From Lingula anatina (Eukaryota > Brachiopoda > Lingulata > Lingulida > Lingulidae): a stretch of DNA of 62,000 nt. Of the stretch, positions 35,811 to 45,089 are shown piece by piece (within the stretch, counting starts at the first letter, position 1; the number at the start of each line of letters is the position of its first letter). Location of the stretch: contig NW_019775809.1 in assembly GCF_001039355.2 (NCBI RefSeq), positions 1 through 62,000 of the forward strand, in the 5' to 3' direction. A model generated the notes under the pieces. That model had not been told where the DNA came from. It worked only from the letters and a program-made list of their open reading frames with translations, and searched no databases. The position numbers and the translations under genes were made by a program.

Positions 35811-36344
35811 ATTTAGGATTCTGGAACGGACTTCCTATTCGCCTCTTGGGCAATGTAGTTTGGCCCAAGAGAGAACACGGAATGACGGAGATTTAAAAAT
35901 AACGAGCCTTTAATTTCTGCGATCCGGTGGGGGTAGTTATACATAAGATTTTTTTTGCAATATATTTATACAGATTTAGACAATTGGAAGATGTTCTTAG
36001 ATGGATCCTTCTTGTCCAAAACAGCTTTGGTTGAACTATTTTGCTACAATTTGATTTTGTTCAACAGGCAAGACAAAAGAAAGATTTAGAAACAAAGATT
36101 TAGAACACAGAATGAAATAAATTCACAACAGTACTAGTTTAACTTGTTTTAGTGTTTTTTATTTTTTATGGATGAGGTGGCACGGTTGGATCCAATGTCG
36201 AATCACTAATAGATATTTACAAAAGAACGGTGAATGTACAGTGTGAATCAGCTGAAAAGATCAGAAAAATTACAAGCAGATCCGTTTTTAAAGAGGAACC
36301 CTATTTAAAAGTAGACAGTAGTTTGAGACTGCCAGAGACGTCAA

Positions 36345-36520
36345 TTGGGGCTTTGTTGTTCATTCTCCTCCATGTTAAGTTTGAGCGCGCTGCCTCATGT
36401 GCTGGTACCTTCAAAATGTTGGCAGAGTAAAGTCAGTATGGTGGGGTGTCTGAATCGTTACGTGGCTGATCAGGAGAGGATTGTCCCATGCTCTGCTCTG
36501 CTGATATGTCGTGCGATCGA
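36345..36520 (+). pseudogene. Decayed PAN exon downstream of TMEM205 copy 2
   Basis: Nucleotide similarity to the 15.85-16.02 kb orphan exon and to the lectin genes: CATTCTCCTCCATGTTAA, AATGTTGGCAGAGT, GGTGGGGTGTCT, a damaged GAGAGGA...TGTCCCATG and GCTGATATGTCGTG. The frame is broken and similarity ends there. No jacalin exons follow. Confidence 0.72.
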
Positions 36521-38390
36521 TCATTACACTTGCATAACTTTAAAACACTTTCGACAGACTTTCTATATGCACTTTCATCGTTGATCACCCTTGGCAAAAT
36601 ATCAGGCCTGCAGCAAATTTGCTGCTATATTGCTCTACAGTATTACTGCTACAGTATGACTGTAAATTAGCAGCAATACTTTTTCTTACAAATTCTAGCA
36701 AATTCGTTGCAAACATTTAGTTTGTAGAAATATTGTTGCAGTATTCCTGCAATTTTTTAATTTGCTAAGGGCAGCTACGAATCCAACAAGCATCGTATCG
36801 TCTGCTTATGTCATTAAATCTTCAACGCAAGTGCAATTGTGGGTGAAACACCAACAGAAACATTATGAGAGGGCACATCCCTTAGGAGTACCCGTATTCA
36901 AAAGAACTGCCTGTGAGATAAAAGTGTCAACTTTAAATATTTGCTTCCTTTCTAAACGGAAATTTAAGATCCAGCCACAAATGCAGAAGGCCTGCTTCAA
37001 ATCATCTAAAAGCTTTACATAGAATACGTTTGACACAACAGTGTGCCAAAGCCAGACTATAGTCTATGGATGAATTCCTAGTATACGAGTTCTTATTGTC
37101 TAGGGTCTGCAGTAAAGTGGGCAAGCCCTTGTTGATAGGGTTTTCATAGTTTTTTTTTTTTTTTTTTTTTTTAATTTTTGAATCACAGTGTTATTATTAG
37201 TTTTCATCCAATGAAACCGAATAACGAAATACATTATTGTTGAACAAAACGCCCATTTAAATTTTTTAAACATCAAAGAATAATCATATCAATAAATAAA
37301 AAACCTGTCATTCATCCCTTTATATTCAAGGTCCAAAACCGTCGTTAATGACCATCTTCTGTTGAAAGCACTCTCAGAGCAGCAAAGATGTGACCGCTGA
37401 CGTTTTCACACAGTTATGAAATATTCACAATTCCCCCATTGTTGTTGTCAAACTATTTACCAAGATATATTCCAATCCCTCCTTGGAAAGTATTGACATT
37501 TAACCCATTTTCCGCTGAGCTGTATTGTTTCTATTCTCTGTAGGGTATTGCACCGCTGGATATATGATATCGTTTGTCAAAGGGAAACCTTTCGTAACTA
37601 ATCACTTGATTTCTCATACATTTCAGTAGCCGCATTTTAGGCTAGGCAGAAATGTGAAATGTATAGCGGAGGAGACACGCACAGAGACATAAAAAGATCA
37701 GTTTTGTGAAACATTTAACTAAAATGCTAGATCGCTTGCAATAGAAAGCTACTGTAGACCTACACTGCGGAATTGAAGCGCTGTTGATGTCCATTTTAAG
37801 GTTTAATGTCTGTTTTCTTTAGCTCAGTTTCTATTAACACCGCATGTACGTAGTATAGTACGCTACAAGCCGAATTATCATTCACTAATTATATGATTAT
37901 TATATATATATTTTGCTTTGAAACAAATCATCGCACGCTTTGCCTTTAAGATGTATTCACTTTATTATTTTACACACTTTCCAAATTGGCTGCTATGGCA
38001 GCTTCTTTTTTTAAAAGCATGTAGAATGTTGGATGTTTGCACATTGCAATTGCTCCACCACCATCCCATCCCACTCGGAAATATTATCCACAATTATTTG
38101 TCTTCATGTGGCCGCGCAAATACGAAGAAATAAGCTGCAAATTCAGCTAAGCAAATTCTATCGATCTGAGGATCCAGATCGATGTTGGAGTGAGAATCGA
38201 ATTAAAAAAGAGGTGGGCATTTATAGCTATGAAGAATACAATAGGAAAGCGGAGCATGCGCAGGCATGATTGAAACTGGTCTCGCCTTGTTTTTTCATTT
38301 GCCACTGATGCCGCGCCACAGCCAATGACATTTCAAACAGCTACAGCATTCTTGTTGAAAAAACGCGCTTAAAAAATACATTTCTGAGAA
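36521..38390. other. Interval upstream of the first lectin gene
   Basis: No gene seen. It contains a T homopolymer at about 37150-37171 and an AT-rich stretch at about 37900-37912. The last few hundred bases before the ATG at 38391 presumably hold the promoter and 5' UTR of the lectin gene. I see no clear TATA box. Confidence 0.5.
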
Positions 38391-41300
38391 ATGGCTGAAG
38401 AAATTATTTTCGCTGCGCTTTTGCTAATTGCTATTTTTGTTGACCCCGGACAAGCAAAGATTCGTAGTGCTGCATTCAAAATTACGACAGAGTACCGCCA
38501 GCAGGGTGGGGTGTCTCAATCGCTAGGTGGTCACTCAAGAGAGGACTGTTCCATGGTCTGCTTGGCTGATATGTCGTGTGTTGGAGTTAACTACCACCAG
38601 GGCACTGGAGCGTGTGAAACGTACGGCTTTTCCGCTAGAACAGGCGCAAACACGGCGGGTTGGGTGCATTTAGGTAAGCGCATTTTATACAACGTATCAC
38701 GAAATTTAACTGAGTCGAGGTAGACAAAATGTCATCGACCGAAATTACCTTTTTTAGATTTGGTAGTAGGAAGCATAGGCCTATCTTTGCTTCATTTTTT
38801 AAACAATTCTTTGAAGTGTTTACAATGCTTTAATTTTCTGAGAGTACAAATAAAGACACGCCGTTTATTTGATATTTGTTTTATTGATTGCTATAACAAC
38901 AGAATGCATGAAATAACCTTAAATAGATTTGGTAATATGCAGCATATATATTCATGACTTTTTACCTTTCTACGAAATAGGCCCTATTCACAATGCTTTA
39001 ATATTCTGAGAGCATGGATAAAGACATGTTGTTAGTTTGATACGTGTTTCTGTGGTAAATTAGTGTTTCCAGCTGTGTACTGAAAACATAACTTTTCTTA
39101 AGCAGTTTTTTTTTTTGGACTGTTTTTTTTTTCGCCCGCTCGCACCGATTTTGGGGTCCCCAGAGGATGTCACCCATAAAAATAAAAAAGTGTGGCCTTA
39201 GGGGGACTGTACTGTAGTATATGCACTTGACCTTCCTGAATCTTGTAATTGGTACATATAGTCCAGGAGCGAATCCAGAGATATTTTTTACAGTATTCCA
39301 AATTATCTTTGTTGATCCATCCTCCATTCATGATGGTCCTCCAACAGCAAAAAAAAAAAAAAAATAGATACCTGTCAATGTAAACTTTAAAATTTGACTG
39401 TCTTCCGGAAGACCCAGAAGATGGTCTCAATCCGCCCCTGTAGTCAATACTTTTGTTTTCAATTCAGATTTTGTCTCTGTTCTTATTTTCAGTTAAATAT
39501 TCAAGTACTGTATAAATTCTCCAAAGAGATAATTAAAAAACGGTGTATTTTATTTCCTGGGAAGGGGTGTCTTGGGTGGAAATTGTCGGATGGGTGAAGG
39601 GGAATGGTCTGGGGGGATTCTCAAAGGGGGGGGGGGTTGTCGTAGTATGATTTCACTTCTATTAAAATCTAGGCATTTCATATAAAGCATAACGAGAAAG
39701 ACGTATCTCCAAATGTCACTTAAATTTAAATCGACAGTATGAAGCTAGATGTACATGTATATAAGACCTGTAGCAGTGGGCTTGCTACGTGTATGGCAAC
39801 ATACCCTGACAGACAATCTGACAGAAGGGCAAATTGCTTATGTATTGAGACAGGGAAGCAAATAAGTGAATATACTGGATATAAGCCATTCAATGGACGG
39901 ATGGGCGCGTGGATATATGGATTTGAATTTAACAGGTGGGTGGGTTCCGGTATATTGTTAAGTTAAAAGGTGGGGTGGATATATGGATTATTATGCTGAC
40001 AGATGGGTTGGTGGATATATGGATTGTTAAGTTGGCAGCTGGGGGTGGATATATGGATTGTTAAGTTGACAGCTGGGGGTGGATATACGGATTGTTAAGT
40101 TGACAGGTGGGTTGGTGGATATATGGATTGTTAATTTGACAGCTGGGGTGGATATATGGATTGTTAATTTGACAGCTGGGGTGGATATATGGATTGTTAA
40201 GTTGACAGGTGGGTTGGTGGATGTATGGCTTGTTATGCTGACAGATGAGTTGGTGGATGTATGGCTTGTTATGTGACAGATGGGTGGATTGTTAAGTTGA
40301 AAGGTGGGTGGGTAGAAAGATGGATTGTTAAGTTGACTAACAAGACGGATAGATTTGATTTTTGAATTAACACAGGGACGGACGACCGATTATACAGATG
40401 GAAAAACATGCGGAGAGACAGACGGGAAGAGACTGAGTAAAAAAAGAGGATATACATAGAGCAAAGATCGAAAGAACATAAATCATTATTGTTTGCATCA
40501 CTACTATTTTATTTTCAGTTCATGATAGAAAATGTTACGTTACCCATGGACCTTACGGCAATCTTCGGGAGTCAACATTTGATGACGCAGCTGTGTCGTC
40601 ATCAGGGCCAATTACTGGAGTAACTATCAGAGGTGCAAGTTGGATCGATAGGTGCGTTGTAATGTATACCATCTCCCGGTCGATTACTGGATTTGTTTTT
40701 CACATCATTTTAATCTCTTTGCAATAAGTATAACCCATACTTGTTACTATGCATATTGTTTGGGCACTGGTGTATTTCCCACTGACGTGTTTTGCTTGAC
40801 TGGGTATACTGAAACTGACTGAGATGTTCACTTCTCTTCGTAAATATGTTTTTTTTTTCTACTGTATATGCAAATCTTTAAGTAAGTTTTTCACTGTCAC
40901 TGATTCTCTTTTGTAGCATTCAGTTTAAGTATGGTGGTACTCCAGGCCAACACGCGGGAGGCGATGGAGGCAGTCCTCAAACTCTACAATTTACTGAGAA
41001 CGAATTCATTACGAAGTAAGTTATCTTTCAAGTGGAACTGGGGGGAAGGGATATCCAACTGTAGCTATATTTGGGAGTTGTAATCAGAGTTAGTTTTATT
41101 TCAGAAAAGATAAACAATTTTATTTCACTAAATGTGCGAGCAGAGCAAAAAAAATCTTCTCCAGCACCGTGGACGAGGCAACGATGACATACTACGCAAT
41201 CAATGTAGACGTATAGAAGATGCAATAAACTGTAATAAAGATTTACAGTAATAAAGAAAATATGCATCACAAAAAGCTGTTTAAAAATACCATTACGTAT

Positions 41301-42193
41301 AGACATTGTTATGACGTATATAGAAAACTGAGTTTTTAAGGAGAAAAGGCATTCCATAAAGCATGGACTGTGGCGTGTATATACCGTTTTCAATGGCGTA
41401 CATAGATGATTTCAAAAAACAAATATCGCGAAAGACGTATTTTACTGGAAACTCATTTTTATTTACCAGTATTATCAGCATGCATCTAAAAGAATAGGGT
41501 AAAACAGTAGAGAAAGAAAGACAAAGTGACACCAGTGGTCATGAGCAGAATTGAGGATAAAGGGTATATATTTTATCAAACTTAGGGAGAGAAAAGGAGA
41601 AAATGAATTAATTTAATTATCATCTTCATCGAGTAGGTTTTGATTTTGACTTTGTTGGTTGTTAATGTGATCGTTTATATCCAAACTAAAACGTTACGGC
41701 TAAAATCTTTAGGATGAGTCAGAAATCGGCCCACGTTTGATGATCTTATTCGGGAGATTTATTAATCTTCTGTGTATTAATTACTTAATCAACAGTGAGA
41801 TGTGAGGTATTTTGCGGAGTTATTCGCTTTCTGAGTGGTTTTCTGGTTAACAATTGAAACAGTGATGCTCATACTGATAACAAAAACTGGTTTCCAGTAA
41901 ACGTAAAAATCAAGACCGAGTTGAAAGCATATTGATCCAAAACTTGATTGTTCACTTCATTTTTCTTTGTTTGTAGAATCGTCATCACACTGCACTATTC
42001 GTTTGTTGAATCGCTGACGTTCTATACCAACTTGGCGACGTACGGACCTTACGGAGTTCCCACTACGACGGAGACTGTGTTAAACTTCACCAACGAACGC
42101 AGGCTGTCGTACATTTCTGGACGTTACGGAACCTACCTTAACGCAATAGCGTTCCACCAAGAGGCGGACTGTGGTCAGGAAATTTTGAGCTGA
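38391..42193 (+). CDS. Secreted PAN-jacalin lectin, paralogue 1
   Basis: Four exons: 38391-38673, 40519-40651, 40917-41015, 41977-42193 (phases 1,2,2, all GT-AG), 243 residues. Seen: a signal peptide MAEEIIFAALLLIAIFVDPG (cleavage near 22). Then a PAN/apple-like domain (about 23-94) with the order C53-x3-C57-x5-C63-x11-C75 and GGHSREDCSMVCLADMSC. Then a jacalin-like beta-prism domain (about 100-237) with THGPYGNL, ITGVTIRGASWID, KYGGTPGQHAGGDGG, FITKIVITLHYSF, ATYGPYG and ISGRYGTYLNAIAFH. C100 and C237 could join the ends of the prism. The classical GxxxD sugar loop reads GTYLN. Jacalin-like folds bind mannose, galactose or glycosaminoglycan, as in ZG16. An extracellular recognition role is inference. 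AATAAA at 42690. Confidence 0.9.
39264..39440. mobile_element. 177-base MITE with 5-base target duplication, copy A
   Basis: Left end CAGGAGCGAATCCAGAG, right end TCAATCCGCCCCTG. TAGTC stands on both sides (39259-39263 and 39441-39445). It shares its interior (ATCTTTGTTGAT, GTCAATGTAAACTT, GAAGACCCAGAAGA-like) with copy B at 50.5 kb. It lies in intron 1 of lectin paralogue 1. Confidence 0.87.
39890..40345. repeat. Minisatellite in intron 1 of lectin paralogue 1
   Basis: About a dozen units of 28-37 bases built on GGTGGATATATGGATTGTTA then AGTTGACAG plus a variable GGTGGGTTGG or CTGGGG segment. A continuous reading frame (VDIWIVNLTAG-type repeats) passes through part of it but lies inside an intron. 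A related, contracted array sits in intron 1 of paralogue 2. Confidence 0.92.
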
Positions 42194-43792
42194 CTTTTGT
42201 TGAACGGAAACCTCACGTGACTGAAGTCACAATGACTGACAAGCTTTCTTTCCCCTTACACATCTGTCATATAAACACTCGTATACACACGTGCGCGAGC
42301 ACGCGCACAAGGAGAGAAATAGAGAGATAGGAGAACTTTGTGATCAAACACCAATAACATTATTCCAAAATTTGTGAAGATTGAAAAGAAATATAACGAG
42401 TTGTCAAATACATGTTTGTCACCGAGAGTCCAGTCGTTGTCTTGTCACTATAATTTCTGGTGCCGGGGAACCCGTTCCTATAAATAACAGTTGCAACTAA
42501 ATATAATAACATGTTTGTTCTACAACCCTCTCGTTCTCAACTAGCACAACCATCAGTTGCGCCATCTACCGCATTCATTTGGAAGTTCACCTACCACAAT
42601 TTGCTCAGGGCGAGGTTTCACTACACAGACGAGACATTCGGCGGACAGTTTGCACCACAATAATCCCAGAAACGCGTTTATGATGACGTAATAAAAGCAT
42701 GTTGTAATACAAAAGGAGAATTTGTTTGTTTATTGTATCATTAGTAAACACTAATACTAATAGGGCCTACCACAAAACGAGAATTTATTTGTTTCTTTAT
42801 TATATTATTAGTAACCCTCATGCGAGATCTCGAATGGCAATGTTTTGACTCAAAATAGGGATCTTGTAAAGCCGTTTCCAAAACCCGGGTTACTTTCACA
42901 CAAACGGTGCGTATTACCTCTTTAAAATTGATTTGACCATAGGCAAACTTGACAGTATCTCATACAAAATTGGATTTCGCACTCTAAAACAGTCTTCACC
43001 TTCCATGTTCTTATTTATTATGTAGTTTATTACGCCACAGGGAACGTCATGTACTGACGTCATATACTGACGTAATAAGGTAAAAAAAAAGTCTTGCAAA
43101 AGGAAATTATTTCAAAACGTGGTTTATGCTTATTTTTTCAAGTGGAAGGCCATGATTAGGTAGGTAAAAAAGTAAAAGACACGTTGCACTGTACTATGCT
43201 CTGAGTACAGAGTTGGTTGCCAGTTTTGACGCCTTATAGATATCGACTATTCCTGTTGTTGAGGTGACAATGACCAACTTCTTCAATATTTTTTCAAGAA
43301 ATTCATTGCAATTCATGTACATGTGATTGATTCTTTTTATTTTATTTTATTTTTTTAATTTTGTCTTTGATAAATGTATCTGTATGTGCCATCCTCGAAG
43401 TTGTTTTGTGTTTTGATGTGTAATACCAATTGCAACAATAGAAACACGAGCACAATACCGAAATGTTTAAAAGCTCCAGGGAAACGGTTGAGATAAAGCG
43501 ACCGTTATATAATTAATGACAGATAAATATTTGGTTGCAACAATGGCGCCTCAAGTCTGTAGCCTACTAGATTAAATGGGTGAGGGGCACTTTTCTGAGA
43601 AAAAAGTGAACCTTTTTTCCCCCTTAGATGAACAAACCTGAGACACGACACAGAACTGAAGTGAAATTGCCATTCAGAGTGAATCTGTTCCGACCAAAAG
43701 TGGTTCTCTCTACCCCCTCCCTCCCCCCCCCACACACACACACGCTTCACCGACTTGCCTCTGTACTGTCTGTGTTAAATCATCCTATCACA

Positions 43793-43846
<54 letters not shown>

Positions 43847-45089
43847 TTCCAACAGAAAATGGACATTGGTCATAATACATGTCTTCTATGCACGTTGATG
43901 AGAATAACAGCTGTATTAATCTTTTATGTTGTTTAAACATTCAAATTAAAAGTTTGTATTACAGTAGTGTATATTTAGGTATTCAACTGGTAAAATCATA
44001 GAATGCAAGGAACGATATTGACCGAAAAAGAAAATAAAAAGGGTTGACAAGACAAAGCTTTGCCAGCTGTTGTTCCACAGGTATCAGGCGTAAAGCATTA
44101 TTTTTTGTCAAGGTCATTGCTTGAAACTCTTTTGTTTTGTGGCAAACGATCGTATATTTGGCCTTGAAGATGTACTTGTTGTGTGTGTATTACGGTATTC
44201 AATTTGTTTTATTCACAGAAAACTCACAACTAGACATTTATTGGTGCAAACAGAATAGAAAGACGGTAGTGAGGGAAGGTAACAGAATGGAATACAAATA
44301 ATTGGTAGCTGTTATAGTGTGAGACGTAAATTTTTAATTTTTTATGAAGTATCTGTCCAGAAATTCTTTTGTTTGGGACTTGAAGATGTGATTGTTCTTA
44401 AGCAACGCGTGTCGCTTTACGCACTATCTACGGTAATCGTTCGATCTTTTTAATGGTGAAAATTATGAATTTTGCAGATACTAGATCTTTTAAGCTATAA
44501 TATCTTAAAATTAGAACATTCCTACTGAGTGGTAGCAACAAAATTAGAAGCAGGCTGCTCTATAGTTCTAATCTTTGCACTAAAACCACCAGAAATATAT
44601 TACAGAAATTAATTTTTTGTGTTTATGAAATTGTTTCTGAAAGTTTGATCATTTTCTCCCATTGAAAAGATCGAATAATTACCGTATATTGGCGCGTTAT
44701 CACAGTACTGTTGTTTATATCGAATCGCATGCTAACTGGCACAAACACTACTTCTACCTACCCACCCCTTTCTTCAGAGTGGCCTTTTCCTTACTCAGCT
44801 ATCCGCAACATAAAAGAGAAAGGTGAGTCTGCTGTAGGCCTAGGATAACGAGGTCTATCGATACGTTGATGCAGAATTTTAAAAAGAGGTTGACAGTAGC
44901 ACTAGTTCTCGGACTCATTGAGGAGAAGCGAGTGTAGGAGCAGTGAACCCGTTTGCAGGTTATGACTAACCGGGGCTAATTACGTATCTTAAACAATACG
45001 GAATATTTGAAAAAAAAATATTTTTGACAAAACGAAACTTCTTGTCGAAAAGAGCTCATTATCAGATATTTTTGGACAACATAGAAGAA
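42194..45089. other. Interval between the two lectin genes
   Basis: No further gene seen. It starts with the 3' UTR of paralogue 1 (to about 42700), which holds a decayed CA/GA tract. A compound (CA)n/(GA)n microsatellite lies at 43728-43846. Just before paralogue 2, 44878-44930 resembles the stretch upstream of the orphan PAN exons (AAAAGAGG...GACAGTAG), so this is probably ancestral 5' flank of the gene family. Confidence 0.6.
43728..43846. repeat. Compound (CA)n/(GA)n microsatellite
   Basis: Two CA runs separated by about 35 bases, the second passing directly into a GA run of about 20 units with one AA interruption. Confidence 0.93.

Larger units (their letters stand above)
32040..36290 (+). 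repeat. Segmental duplication unit 2 (TMEM205-like copy 2)
   Basis: Collinear with unit 1 at 23.33-28.37 kb. It lacks the intron-2 Tc1 derivative and the expanded intron-1 array, but has two MITEs of its own in intron 1 (34158-34376 and 34494-34821). Its 3' flank continues into a decayed PAN exon. Confidence 0.85.

Noticed and set aside
39890-40345. Regular repeats that could suggest a CRISPR array or a repetitive structural protein (frame with VDIWIVNLTAG units)
   Set aside because: Units are directly adjacent and diverged without unique spacers, the locus is an animal intron, and the open frame has no start context or splice sites. It is a minisatellite.
43628-43936. 102-codon frame across the CA/GA microsatellite
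   Set aside because: Much of it is dinucleotide-encoded (HTHTHT, EREREKE). A microsatellite artefact.
45024-45089. Earlier in-frame ATG of lectin paralogue 2
   Set aside because: It would put 22 mostly polar residues before the signal peptide, and paralogue 1 starts at the position matching ATG 45090.
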